50,953 nucleotides of DNA from an uncultured Acidimicrobiales bacterium (GCA_937934655.1 CALGZB010000063.1:1-50953); one strand, 5' to 3'; shown: positions 41,248 to 50,947, numbered from the stretch's first letter. Notes: generated by a model from the letters alone, not told the origin. Translations and numbers: made by a program.

Positions 41248-41253
41248 TGAAAC

Positions 41254-42156
41254 GTGCAGATCCACTTTCGTAGCGTGCTTTTCGCTCCTGGCAACAAACC
41301 CGACATCCTTCGCAAACTTCCGCGGTCGAATCCCGACGTGGCGGTACTTGACCTCGAAGATGCCGTTCCCGATACCCACAAGGCTGAAGCTCGCTCGGTT
41401 TCAAGCGAGGTTGGCGCCGAACTGGCCGCACTCGCAGATGCCCCTGCGGTGTTCGTTCGTATCAATGCCGTCGTGTCGGCCCACTTCGAAGCAGACTTCG
41501 ACGGGGTGCCTATCGGCGCCGTTGGTGTGGCGGTTCCAAAACTCGAATCGGCCCAACACGTCGCCGCAGTTATCGAACAGCTCGACCGGCGAGGCCTTGA
41601 CCAACTTCACATAATGGCTGGACTCGAAACCGGCCTCGGGGTTCATCAGGCGGTTGAGATCCTCGATCACCCTCGCGTTTCTTCTGCCTACTTTGGCGCC
41701 GAAGACTTCATCGCCGACATGGGCGGCATCCGCACCCGAACAAACGACGAGGTGCTCTTCGCCCGCAGCGCCGTAGCGCTTGCAGCCCGCATTACCGGCA
41801 CAGCCGCCGTCGACCAGATCGTCGCTGACTTCGGCGATGCCGAACGGTTCAGCGAAGAGGCCGCCTTCGCCAAGTCACTCGGGCTTGAAGGCAAGCTTTG
41901 TATTCACCCAGCGCAGGTCGCCCTCGCCAATGCGGCGTTCACGCCGAGTGAGGCCGAGATCGAACAGGCAAAGAAACTCGTCGCCGCCTACGACGATGCA
42001 CTCGCAAACGGCAACGCCTCGATCGCGTTTGAAGGACAGATGATCGACGAGGCGTTGGTGCGACGATCACGATCGATCCTGGCCGAAGACTCAACGGGCA
42101 CCCGGGCCCCGGCCCTTATAAACGAAGACCAAGAAGACCAGGGAGCACCACAATGA
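41254..42156 (+). CDS. CitE-like CoA ester lyase (HpcH/HpaI family)
   Basis: A 300-aa TIM-barrel lyase of the CitE/malyl-CoA lyase group, cleaving or forming 3-hydroxyacyl-CoA esters such as malyl-CoA or citramalyl-CoA. Visible: [15 protein letters not shown] with the CoA-binding Arg, [11 protein letters not shown] with metal-ligand acids, [30 protein letters not shown] and KLCIHPAQV near the C-terminal lid. It starts with GTG 41254. The next gene, a MaoC hydratase, overlaps by 4 bp, so the two act together, plausibly hydrating an enoyl-CoA and cleaving the product (inference). Confidence 0.9.
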   Translation: MQIHFRSVLFAPGNKPDILRKLPRSNPDVAVLDLEDAVPDTHKAEARSVSSEVGAELAALADAPAVFVRINAVVSAHFEADFDGVPIGAVGVAVPKLESAQHVAAVIEQLDRRGLDQLHIMAGLETGLGVHQAVEILDHPRVSSAYFGAEDFIADMGGIRTRTNDEVLFARSAVALAARITGTAAVDQIVADFGDAERFSEEAAFAKSLGLEGKLCIHPAQVALANAAFTPSEAEIEQAKKLVAAYDDALANGNASIAFEGQMIDEALVRRSRSILAEDSTGTRAPALINEDQEDQGAPQ

Positions 42157-42617
42157 AGGCACCACATACCGGCATGTGGTTCGAGCAGCTCGAGGTTGGG
42201 ATGGTGGTCGAGCATGCACTTCGTCGCACGGTCACCGAGACCGACAACCTGTTGTTCACCACGATGACCCACAATCCCCAGCCGCTGCACCTCGATGCCG
42301 AGTTCGCGGCAGACACCGAATTCGGTCAGATCCTCGTCAACAGCATGTTCACGCTGGCGCTCTTAGTAGGTATGACCGTCCAAGAGCTCACCCACGGCAC
42401 CACTGTTGCCAATCTCGGGTTCGCCGAAACGCTCTTCCCGAAGCCGGTGTTTATCGGCGACACCATTCGCGCCCAGACCGAAGTCATTGGAAGTCGGGGT
42501 TCGTCGTCGAGGCCCTTGGCGGGCATCACCACATTCGAACATCGGGCTATCAACCAACGAGGCGAAGTGGTCTGTCGGGCACAGCGTTCCGCCCTCATGC
42601 ACCGCCAACCCGACTAG
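42153..42617 (+). CDS. MaoC-like enoyl-CoA hydratase
   Basis: A 154-aa single hot-dog domain. The hydratase-2 style site is present: D31 in TETDNLLF, N41 and H46 in [13 protein letters not shown] lies 7 nt before the ATG, and the start overlaps the CitE-like stop (ATGA). The pairing with a CitE-like lyase recalls mesaconyl-CoA hydratase plus malyl/citramalyl-CoA lyase modules, but this protein is shorter than classical mesaconyl-CoA hydratase, so the substrate is open. Confidence 0.88.
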   Translation: MKAPHTGMWFEQLEVGMVVEHALRRTVTETDNLLFTTMTHNPQPLHLDAEFAADTEFGQILVNSMFTLALLVGMTVQELTHGTTVANLGFAETLFPKPVFIGDTIRAQTEVIGSRGSSSRPLAGITTFEHRAINQRGEVVCRAQRSALMHRQPD

Positions 42618-42632
42618 TGCCCTTTCAGCAAC

Positions 42633-44195
42633 CTAGGGCCAGGGTTGCTGATCGAGTTCGGCCCGCAGCTCGTGCTTGAGAATCTTTAGTGTGGCGTTGC
42701 GAGGAAGCACGTCCTTGAGCACCAATTGCTCGGGGACCTTCTGCCGCATCAACCCGGCGGCCTCACACGCTGCCACCATGGTCTCGAGCGTCAGCGGGTC
42801 GGCACCGGGTGCGGTCTCGACCACGGCACACACTCGTTCGCCTCGGTCGGCGTCGGCAAGACCGATCACGGCTACGGCGCCAACGGAGGCGTGGGTATAC
42901 AAGACGTCCTCGACCTCTTTCGCCGAGATGTTCTCGCCCTTGCGAATAATGACGTCCTTCAATCGGCCGGTCAGCGTGATGTGCCCGTCGGCGGTCATTA
43001 CCCCCAAGTCGCCGGTTCGAAACCGTCCTTGCTCATCGAAGGCCGCTGCCATGAGCGACTCATCGGTGTACCCCTGAAACACCATTGGTCCGGCGACGCG
43101 AATTTCTCCGACCTCGCCAGCGGCCACATCGGCCCCATCGTCGCCGACCACCGACACGGTGCAACCAATGACGGTGTGGCCTTCGGTGTTGGCCAGTTGC
43201 TCATCGGTGTCGGTTGGTGAGCCCTGAGCGATCATTGGGCATTCCGTCATGCCATAACCATGTGACACCGGGATTCCCATCTCGGCTTTGACTTCGTAGT
43301 ACACCTCGGGCGGTTTCGGAGCGCCACCACCTGAAAGGAGACGCAGGCTCGGAATAAGGGGCGTGTCGGGGTTCTTCCGCTGCTCGTTAAGGAACATTGT
43401 GTAGAACGCCGTGCTGCCTCCGGCCATCGTGGCGCCATAGGTATTGAGTGCCTCGATCACATCGTCGAGAATGAACTTCTCGATCAACAGCGCCGGGAAA
43501 CCCGAACTGAGCATCGTGACCATGTAGTCGGGCCCGCCGATATGTGCGTACGGAAACGCGATCGAGCCGACGTCGTCACCCGACATGGCGAGCGAGTCAG
43601 CAAGACCAAGGCCACCGGCGATAAGCGTGGCGTCGCTATGGCGGACACCTTTTGGGTCACTGGTAGTCCCAGATGTGTAGTAGATCCAGCGGGTCGGGGC
43701 CGGACCTTCCGTGTCGCTGATAGCCGGCAGAGATGCCGGGTCGCCCTCGGGGAGGGTGTCGTACGCGTTGAGGATGATTGGCGACAAGCCGGCTTCAGCG
43801 GTAACCCGCTCGACCATTTCGGTGTAGTCGAACCCGGCCCACGTGCCCGGCACCAGAACCATTTCGGCGGCCGTCTGGCGAATACAGAAGCCAACTTCTT
43901 TGTCGCGATAGATATGAATGATCGGGTTTTGCACCGCTCCGAGTCGGCTCAGAGCAAACGACGCCACCACGGTCTCGATGCGAGTGGGCAGTACCCAGGT
44001 AACCGAACTGCCCTCCTGTATACCCAGTTCAGCGAACCCGGCCGCAACTCGTTCGGCCCACGATTTGAACTCGCTAAAGGTGATCGTTCGGTCGGTTACC
44101 GGGTCGATCAGCATTGGGCGATCGGGCGTCCGAAGCACTCGTTCTTCAACAAGAGCCCAAAGGCTTGTGGCGCTAGTAATCGTGTCGTCGCTCAT
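42633..44195 (-). CDS. AMP-dependent acyl-CoA synthetase / ligase
   Basis: A 520-aa adenylate-forming ligase. The phosphate loop is TSGTTSDPKG (174-183); HGYGMTECP, the RTGDLG motif, GRLKDVIIRKGENISA and the C-terminal lysine region TLKILKHELR follow in order. Start is ATG 44195; a TTG directly before it (44198) is in frame. TACGAT ends 7 nt upstream, suggesting a leaderless transcript. It is convergent with the CitE-MaoC pair (15 nt apart), so not in their operon, but may supply their CoA ester (inference). Confidence 0.9.
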   Translation of the reverse strand: MSDDTITSATSLWALVEERVLRTPDRPMLIDPVTDRTITFSEFKSWAERVAAGFAELGIQEGSSVTWVLPTRIETVVASFALSRLGAVQNPIIHIYRDKEVGFCIRQTAAEMVLVPGTWAGFDYTEMVERVTAEAGLSPIILNAYDTLPEGDPASLPAISDTEGPAPTRWIYYTSGTTSDPKGVRHSDATLIAGGLGLADSLAMSGDDVGSIAFPYAHIGGPDYMVTMLSSGFPALLIEKFILDDVIEALNTYGATMAGGSTAFYTMFLNEQRKNPDTPLIPSLRLLSGGGAPKPPEVYYEVKAEMGIPVSHGYGMTECPMIAQGSPTDTDEQLANTEGHTVIGCTVSVVGDDGADVAAGEVGEIRVAGPMVFQGYTDESLMAAAFDEQGRFRTGDLGVMTADGHITLTGRLKDVIIRKGENISAKEVEDVLYTHASVGAVAVIGLADADRGERVCAVVETAPGADPLTLETMVAACEAAGLMRQKVPEQLVLKDVLPRNATLKILKHELRAELDQQPWP

Positions 44196-44202
44196 CAAAG
44201 GA

Positions 44203-44208
44203 ATCGTA
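44203..44208 (-). promoter_or_regulatory. Probable -10 box of a leaderless promoter (acyl-CoA ligase)
   Basis: TACGAT on the minus strand ends 7 nt before the ATG at 44195. No good -35 is seen. Confidence 0.45.
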
Positions 44209-44259
44209 GGCGAAAGTGATCGACGTTAGCGATTGTTCAAATGACACCAATTTTGGCTC

Positions 44260-47200
44260 ATGCTCAGCGTCCAGCTGGTCGATATGGGGACTATGCCAAT
44301 TACGTCTGGGCCAACCCAGATGGACTACGCGAGCGCTGACAAGGGCACCGATTCCGAATCATGGGATGGGCGTCCGGCCTTGGCGCGCGCCATTCGCGTC
44401 GTGCTTTGGCTGCTCCCACTCCTCGGCTCGCTGATTTTCGGCTTCTGGGTATCGCACGAGTTTCCGCCCGAGTATTTCGGACTGAACAAGTGGGTGTGGT
44501 GGGTTGGCCTGGCCGTCGTTGCCACCGTTCTTACCCGGGTCCTCGAGAAGCTCACCAAGAAACTCACGCCACTCACCATGCTGATGCGGCTCAGCCTCAT
44601 CTTCCCCGACCAGGCACCGAGCCGCTTCTCCAGCGCTCTTCGAACCGGCACGACAACGAAGACCAAGAAGCGGCTCAAAGCCATTCAAGACGGCGGCGGC
44701 GCTCTTGATGGCAACGACTCAATCGCTGCCCAGATGATCGACATGATCGGCATCTTGTCGAAGCACGACAAGATGACTCGCGGTCACGCCGAGAGGGTTC
44801 GCGCCTACACCGACCTCCTCGCTGAAGAACTCGAACTCGATGCTGAAGATGCGGGCAAGCTTCGATGGGGCGCCCTGCTGCACGATATGGGCAAGCTTTC
44901 GGTGCCTTCGGAGATCCTGAACAAACCAGGCCGCCCCGACGCCGAGGAGTGGAAGATCCTCCAGGGTCACCCGGCCGCCGCAATCCCGCACCTCGAACCG
45001 ATCGCCGAATGGCTTGGCGAGTGGCGCCATGCCGCCGACGGCCACCACGAACGGTGGGACGGCAACGGCTACCCCCTCGGCCTCGCTGGCAAAGACATTC
45101 CGCTGGCCGCTCGAATCGTTGCAGTCGCCGATGCCTACGACGTCATGACGAGCACCCGCTCGTACAAGAAGGCCCTGCCACCAGAAATCGCTCGCGAGGA
45201 AATCGCAAACAACGCCGGGACACAGTTCGACCCCGAGGTTGCCCGAGCGTTCCTCAACATCGGCCTCGGCGACCTTCGTCGAGCTACCGGCCCGTTGGCT
45301 TGGCTTGCCGGCCTCCCTGGAATCCGCAACGTCCCATTGGGGACCGCAGCGTCGCCAGTGGTCGCTCCTGTCGTCTCCGCAGTATCCGCCATTGCCGTCG
45401 CCACGGCGGGCGTCGTCGGCGGAGTAACACCTCAGCCCGAGCCACAACTCGCGTTCGCCACGCCCGTCGAGATCGTTCAAGCCGACGACCTCCAAGCGAA
45501 TGAGGACGACCGAGAAATCTCGGGCCTCATCACCGCAACCGGCGACGGCCAGCTCACGATCACCATCATCAGCCCCCCAGAGAACGGCACAATCCCTGAC
45601 GGCATACGGGTGAGTCAAGATCGCCAGTCCGATACGACGACCTTTGACTACGAGTATGACCCCGACCCCGGTTTCGTTGGGACTGACTCGCTCACCGTAG
45701 AGATCTGTGCAGCAGGTGGCGACTGCGCCCAAGAGACCATCGAGATCTCCATTGCTGGGGTCGAGAGCCGGCCCGAAAGCCCCAACCAGTCGGCCCGAGT
45801 CGACGAAGCCGGGACAATAACGCTCTCGCTTCCCGACGAAGCCATCCCAGTGTCCGAGGGCGGAACTGCCATCAACGGCGCAACCGAACTGCCGGGCGGA
45901 GGCGTCATCGCCCAGGCGGGCGGCGTAACCGCCGGGCTTCTCCAGGCAACAGATGCCGACGGCGATGCTCTCAACATTTTCCTCGACGAAGACAGCGTTA
46001 CCAATGGCACCGCCCAGGTCGTGGGCCGATCGATCGTGTTCAGCCATGATGGATCCGAGACCACTGAGGCCACTCTTCGCTACGCAGTAACCGACGGGAA
46101 GACCAGCTCGACCCCCGGCACGATCAGCATCACTGTTGCGCCGCTAAACGACGACCCCGTCGCAGATGACGATGCCATCACCGTGAAGGGCAACACCTCG
46201 TCGGTCATCGCTGGAAGCACGTTGACCGACAACGACACCGATGTCGACAGCGCTGCGCTCACCGTTATCAGCGCTTCCGGGGCCGCAAACGGATCACTCA
46301 CTGTTCTCAGCGGCGCGGTCGAATACACCCATGATGGATCGAGCGGACGAAGCGACTCGTTCACCTATGTCGTTGCGGATGGCAGCGGAGGAACAGCGAC
46401 GGCAACCGTGGAGGTAACCATTATCCCGGCCGCAGCAACAACGACCAGCACCACCACCACGACCGCTGCCCCCGTCGCAATTGCCACCACGACGACGACC
46501 ACCACGACTACGACGACAACCACCATCCCGCCGAACCTCGCACCGGTCGCCTTCCCAACCCAATCGATGTCGGTAGCTGAGAACGCTTCGCCCGGCGACA
46601 ACGTCGGCGCCGTCACCGCAACCGACCCCGAGGGCGCTGCACTCAGCTACGGGATCGTTGGCGCATCGGGTCCGTTCGCCATCGCCCCAGCGACTGGTGT
46701 CATCCGGCTCGCTCCGGGCGGCACCCTCGACTTCGAGGCCGTGTCGAGCTACACGCTTGCCGTGACGGCCACCGATCCGGCTGGACGTTCCTTTCCGATC
46801 ACCGTCACCGTCACGATCACCGACATCAATGAAACGCCGGTTGCGCCGGCACCACAAACGGTAAGCATCGACGAGAACCTGGCAGCGACGCTTCTCGGTT
46901 CGGTAGCGACTACCGACCCCGACGGCGACACCCTCAGCTATGCAATCATCACCGGCGATCCAAACGGACTCTTCACCGTTTCATCAGCCGGCCAGATCAG
47001 CACCACCGGACCCGCCGACCATGAGGCACAAGCGGCATACGGTTTGGTTCTTGAGATCTCCGACCCTGATGGAGCCTCGGTCGTCGTACCGGTTGCGGTA
47101 ACGATCGTCGACCTCAACGAGACGCCCATCTCTCCCGGGCCACAATCGCTTACGATCGCCGAAAACCAGCCAGCACGCCGTCTTGGTTCGGTGGCCGCCA

Positions 47201-50200
47201 CCGACCCGGACGGCGACCTCATTGCCTACGCAATCACCGCGGGAAACTCCACCGGACTCACACTCACGCCGGGTGGCGATGTCTTCACCACCTCTTCGTT
47301 CGATCACGAAACCGACCCCATCCGAACCATCACGGTCACCGCCACCGACCCCGACGGCTTGGCGGTCTCCTACGCCGTAGCCATCACCATCACCGACGTC
47401 AACGAATACCCACTCTCGCCTGGGGCAAAGTCCTTCTCGATCGATGAGAACCAGCCGTCGTCGTCCTTGGGGAACCTTGCCACCACCGACCCTGACGGTG
47501 ACGCACTTACCTACGACATCGCCACCGGGGACCCGGCTGGCCTCCTCAGAATTTCTACGGCGGGAGTTCTTGCCACTACCACGCCGATCGACTTCGAAAG
47601 CGACCAAGCGTTCTCGCTCTCCATCACCATCACCGACCCGGCCGGACTACAAACAACGGTTCCGGTGACCGTCACGATCAACAATCTCAACGAGGCACCG
47701 TCGAACGGCGCCTCAAACGCCACCGTCATCGAAGGCGGATTCGTCGTCATCGACATCGCTCCGGAACATATCGACCCGGATGCTGGCGATACCTTCACCG
47801 TGACTTCGATTACGAGCCCCGGCGCATTCTCGACAGGCACCACAGGCTCTGGCACCTCGATTACCTATACCCACGATGGCAGTGAAACCACATCCGACAC
47901 CGTCGCCTATGAGATCTCCGACAGCCAGGGACTCACCGCCAGCGGCGTCCTCACCATCACGATCACGCCGTTCAATAACCCACCGGTGCCCACGGCTGAC
48001 CCCATCGTGATCACGCTCCTCGAGCATCACCCCAACGGACCAACCGGCGTGTTCGTCACCGTCACCGACACCGACGACACCTCCCACACCTTCACCCCGG
48101 TTGGCACGGCGACCTACCTCAGCATCAACTCAGCCACCGGCGAAATCAACGTCGATGATTCGTCGCTCCTCGACCTCGACGGCGCAGGAAGCTTCTCGAA
48201 CGGCGAAACAGGGGTTGTGAACGTCTCCGACGGCGTGAATACCGTGCCGGTCAATGTGCAGGTATTCCTCACCCCAGTCAATGAACCTCCGGTCTTTGAG
48301 ACCAACTATGTCGTCGACATTCCGGAGAATTCTGCGATCGGCACGCCCGCCACCGTCGGCACCGTCGCAACAGACCCTGAAGGCGGAATCACCTTCACGA
48401 TGAGCCCGACAACCGGGCCATTCGCTATCGACCCAACCACCGGAGAAATCACCCTGACCGGGCCCGTCAACTTCGAAACTCACTCGGGCTACCCGATCAC
48501 CATTACCGCAACCGATGACGGCACGCCGGCGCTGACGGCGACCGACAACATCACCATCACCGTCACCGACGAGCCGGAAGCACCCGTACTCTCACCGGCG
48601 ACCGTCGGCATCTCGGAAGCCCAAACCGGAGCCTTCGCTCTGGGCATTCTGAGCTGGACCGACGAGGACTCGTCGAACCACACCATCGCGATCATCAACG
48701 GCAACACCGACACCGATGGCGACGGAACCCTGCCATTCACAATCGACTCAAGTAGTGCGACGCTGTCGACCGTTCTTCGGCTCTCCGATGCCGACGATGT
48801 TGTGTTCGGTAGTGACTTCGCCTTAGAGATCGAGGTCACCGACGACTCCGGACAAAGCGACACCGCCATCGTCACCGTGCTGGTGACGCCTCGCTACACC
48901 GCTTCACCTCAGGTCGGCAACCTGATCTTCAACGAGGTCCTTTGGGCCGACCGTGACGGCGCCGGTTCGCTCAACAACGAGTTCATCGAGATCTACAACG
49001 CCGGATCGACTGCCATCGACATGAGCGGCTACACCCTCGCCGACATCGACGTCACGAATGGCGAGACCGAGGCTCAGTCCTTTAGCTACGAATTTCCGGC
49101 AGCCACGCCGGCTATCGACCCCGGTGCCTACGTTGTCATCTTCACCGGAACGTACAGTGCGCCGAGCGAACTCATTTCGATCGGCGCGGTCTTCGAGGGG
49201 CACGCCGGCTCTAGCCCGGCTCTGTCCAAAACCGATGACCTGTATCTCTTCGACGACACCGACAAGTTGGCCGCCTACATGGCGTGGGGCTACGACGGCG
49301 GTGGCTCCCCCGAACCAACCGACGTTGACGAAATCGGCTTCCGGCCGCCCGTCAGCTACGGCTTGTGGGATCTCGACATCGCCGAGGAACAACGTCTGGG
49401 CACCGGGCCAATCGTTCGAGAACAGTCCATCGCACTTGCACTCAATGGCGACGCTGCAGCCTCGACGGTCTCCGCCTGCTGGGAGATAACCGGAGCCACC
49501 GGTTCGAACAAGGCAACATGCGCCAACGGACCGAAGCCCACCTACGACAACAGCACCGATGCGTATCCACGCATTACCTCCGACGGCGCCAACAACAACC
49601 TGCCGCTGGCCGTCGACAACCTCGTGATCAGCGAATACGCATCGAACACGTCCTCGCCGAGCACCGGCGAGTTCATCGAGCTCTTTAACCCGACCACCAA
49701 ACCGGTAAACCTTGGTGACTACCAGCTTCAGGTCATCACCGGAACCGGCTTCACCAACATCGACCTGCCGCTCGACGCTCACCTACTCCTCCCTGGCCAG
49801 TACTACCTCCTGACCAACTCCGGCAACGGAGCGCTTCCTGTGGCCGCCGACCAGCTGTATTCAGCCTTCAGTCTCGAACATCGGACCGGCATCCGGCTGC
49901 ACGACAACATCAACAGCGCCGACGCCGACCAAGTCGGAAACGCGCAGTCCTACGACGCACTCGGCGCTGGTGCTGTCCAGCCAGACGAGAACCCTTACCG
50001 CGAGCAAGACGGAGTCACCGCCACCGAGTACTACCCAAGCTTCAACATCTCGAATCAACGACGGTCCTACGGCACCGGAAGCTGCATCGACGGATCATCC
50101 GATCCCGAAAACAACCAGGCCGATTTCATCCGTAACCTTTTCCCTGAGCCGCAGAACACAAGCGTCATCGAACCGTGTGATTACATCGATCCGATCAACC

Positions 50201-50760
50201 CCGGGGCATCGACCGGCATCGTCATTAGCGAGTTCCGACCAAACGGCCTTGGGAACCGTGACGATGAATCCATCACGGTCTTCAATGCCAGCGGAAGCTC
50301 CGTGAACCTCAACGGCTACAAGCTGGTGCGGTGGACCGCCAACTTCCACGATACGAACTTCGATGGCATCGCTGACCCTTCCGAATACCAGACGATGTAC
50401 ACCTATGGTTCGGTCAACCTGGTCGACGGCGGCCACTTCCGAGTCGCTCACGACAACGCAAACTCGGGCACCAAGGCCGGTGCCGACGCTCTGGTGTCGG
50501 TAGCCCTTGTCGACGGGTATTACGCGCTCGAGTATCTGTTACTGCTCCGACCTGACGGTTCGATTGCCGACGAGGTTTCCATGGGACCCGACTCGGCAGA
50601 TCCAGCCGGCCCGCTGCCCACCAGCCTTCGTTTCCAAACCCGATCGTGGGTCCGGAAGCACAACGGTTGCCAAGACACCGATACAAACCGGGACGATTTC
50701 GTCTTCACATTCGTCGCCCTCGAACTCGATATGTCCGACGCAGCGACCCCCTGCTTCTAG
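44260..50760 (+). CDS. Giant transmembrane HD-GYP phosphodiesterase with cadherin-like repeats and lamin-tail domains
   Basis: A 2166-aa protein. Helices at about 46-64 and 78-95 are followed by an HD-GYP domain (about 155-335) with its metal residues intact: H176, H208-D209 (LLHDMGK), H237, H262/H263 and GNGYP (268-272). HD-GYP enzymes degrade cyclic di-GMP or related dinucleotides. A third helix (about 365-388) leads outside. There follow Ig-like/tandem-95 segments (about 400-720), a Thr-rich linker (about 724-757) and cadherin-like repeats whose linkers (NETP, NEYP, NEAP, NNPP, NEPP) recur near 857, 953, 1047, 1143, 1239, 1340 and 1437. Three lamin-tail-like domains begin near 1550, 1785 and 1983. 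No sorting signal at the end. ATG 44260 is used; 44284, 44293 and 44320 are alternatives. Confidence 0.88.
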   Translation: MLSVQLVDMGTMPITSGPTQMDYASADKGTDSESWDGRPALARAIRVVLWLLPLLGSLIFGFWVSHEFPPEYFGLNKWVWWVGLAVVATVLTRVLEKLTKKLTPLTMLMRLSLIFPDQAPSRFSSALRTGTTTKTKKRLKAIQDGGGALDGNDSIAAQMIDMIGILSKHDKMTRGHAERVRAYTDLLAEELELDAEDAGKLRWGALLHDMGKLSVPSEILNKPGRPDAEEWKILQGHPAAAIPHLEPIAEWLGEWRHAADGHHERWDGNGYPLGLAGKDIPLAARIVAVADAYDVMTSTRSYKKALPPEIAREEIANNAGTQFDPEVARAFLNIGLGDLRRATGPLAWLAGLPGIRNVPLGTAASPVVAPVVSAVSAIAVATAGVVGGVTPQPEPQLAFATPVEIVQADDLQANEDDREISGLITATGDGQLTITIISPPENGTIPDGIRVSQDRQSDTTTFDYEYDPDPGFVGTDSLTVEICAAGGDCAQETIEISIAGVESRPESPNQSARVDEAGTITLSLPDEAIPVSEGGTAINGATELPGGGVIAQAGGVTAGLLQATDADGDALNIFLDEDSVTNGTAQVVGRSIVFSHDGSETTEATLRYAVTDGKTSSTPGTISITVAPLNDDPVADDDAITVKGNTSSVIAGSTLTDNDTDVDSAALTVISASGAANGSLTVLSGAVEYTHDGSSGRSDSFTYVVADGSGGTATATVEVTIIPAAATTTSTTTTTAAPVAIATTTTTTTTTTTTTIPPNLAPVAFPTQSMSVAENASPGDNVGAVTATDPEGAALSYGIVGASGPFAIAPATGVIRLAPGGTLDFEAVSSYTLAVTATDPAGRSFPITVTVTITDINETPVAPAPQTVSIDENLAATLLGSVATTDPDGDTLSYAIITGDPNGLFTVSSAGQISTTGPADHEAQAAYGLVLEISDPDGASVVVPVAVTIVDLNETPISPGPQSLTIAENQPARRLGSVAATDPDGDLIAYAITAGNSTGLTLTPGGDVFTTSSFDHETDPIRTITVTATDPDGLAVSYAVAITITDVNEYPLSPGAKSFSIDENQPSSSLGNLATTDPDGDALTYDIATGDPAGLLRISTAGVLATTTPIDFESDQAFSLSITITDPAGLQTTVPVTVTINNLNEAPSNGASNATVIEGGFVVIDIAPEHIDPDAGDTFTVTSITSPGAFSTGTTGSGTSITYTHDGSETTSDTVAYEISDSQGLTASGVLTITITPFNNPPVPTADPIVITLLEHHPNGPTGVFVTVTDTDDTSHTFTPVGTATYLSINSATGEINVDDSSLLDLDGAGSFSNGETGVVNVSDGVNTVPVNVQVFLTPVNEPPVFETNYVVDIPENSAIGTPATVGTVATDPEGGITFTMSPTTGPFAIDPTTGEITLTGPVNFETHSGYPITITATDDGTPALTATDNITITVTDEPEAPVLSPATVGISEAQTGAFALGILSWTDEDSSNHTIAIINGNTDTDGDGTLPFTIDSSSATLSTVLRLSDADDVVFGSDFALEIEVTDDSGQSDTAIVTVLVTPRYTASPQVGNLIFNEVLWADRDGAGSLNNEFIEIYNAGSTAIDMSGYTLADIDVTNGETEAQSFSYEFPAATPAIDPGAYVVIFTGTYSAPSELISIGAVFEGHAGSSPALSKTDDLYLFDDTDKLAAYMAWGYDGGGSPEPTDVDEIGFRPPVSYGLWDLDIAEEQRLGTGPIVREQSIALALNGDAAASTVSACWEITGATGSNKATCANGPKPTYDNSTDAYPRITSDGANNNLPLAVDNLVISEYASNTSSPSTGEFIELFNPTTKPVNLGDYQLQVITGTGFTNIDLPLDAHLLLPGQYYLLTNSGNGALPVAADQLYSAFSLEHRTGIRLHDNINSADADQVGNAQSYDALGAGAVQPDENPYREQDGVTATEYYPSFNISNQRRSYGTGSCIDGSSDPENNQADFIRNLFPEPQNTSVIEPCDYIDPINPGASTGIVISEFRPNGLGNRDDESITVFNASGSSVNLNGYKLVRWTANFHDTNFDGIADPSEYQTMYTYGSVNLVDGGHFRVAHDNANSGTKAGADALVSVALVDGYYALEYLLLLRPDGSIADEVSMGPDSADPAGPLPTSLRFQTRSWVRKHNGCQDTDTNRDDFVFTFVALELDMSDAATPCF

Positions 50761-50873
50761 CCCGCCCACTGGCTCTACCCTGCGCCCTGCATCCGACCCG
50801 GGGACGAAACCCCGAACGACCTGTCGCCCGCGTCAACCAAAGCCAGACCGATCAGGTATGCTGTTGTCGGCCA
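50761..50873. other. Spacer between the giant gene and tRNA-Pro
   Basis: This 113-nt stretch contains no coding frame of interest. No strong terminator stem followed by a T-run was found. GGTATGCT at 50856-50863 contains TATGCT, which may be the -10 of the tRNA promoter, 10 nt before the tRNA. Confidence 0.4.
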
Positions 50874-50947
50874 CGGGACGTGGCGCAGCTCGGTAGCGCA
50901 CCTCGTTTGGGACGAGGGGGTCGAGTGTTCGAATCACTCCGTCCCGA
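50874..50947 (+). tRNA. tRNA-Pro (anticodon UGG)
   Basis: A full cloverleaf: acceptor CGGGACG (50874-50880) pairs with CGTCCCG (50940-50946). The D-stem is GCGC/GCGC, the anticodon stem CCTCG/CGAGG encloses TTTGGGA with anticodon TGG at 50908-50910, and the T-stem GAGTG/CACTC encloses TTCGAAT. The discriminator is A50947. CCA is not encoded. The window ends 6 nt later. Confidence 0.97.

Noticed and set aside
44719-46047. 442-aa minus-strand frame opposite the HD-GYP region
   Set aside because: Antisense shadow of the giant gene without recognisable features.
46430-46540. ACN microsatellite as a phase-variation switch
   Set aside because: Repeats are in whole codons with mixed third bases, so slippage would not shift the frame; kept only as a stalk-length idea.
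50838-50896. Small protein frame overlapping tRNA-Pro
   Set aside because: The region folds into a complete tRNA and the frame extends from antisense/shadow sequence of the giant gene.
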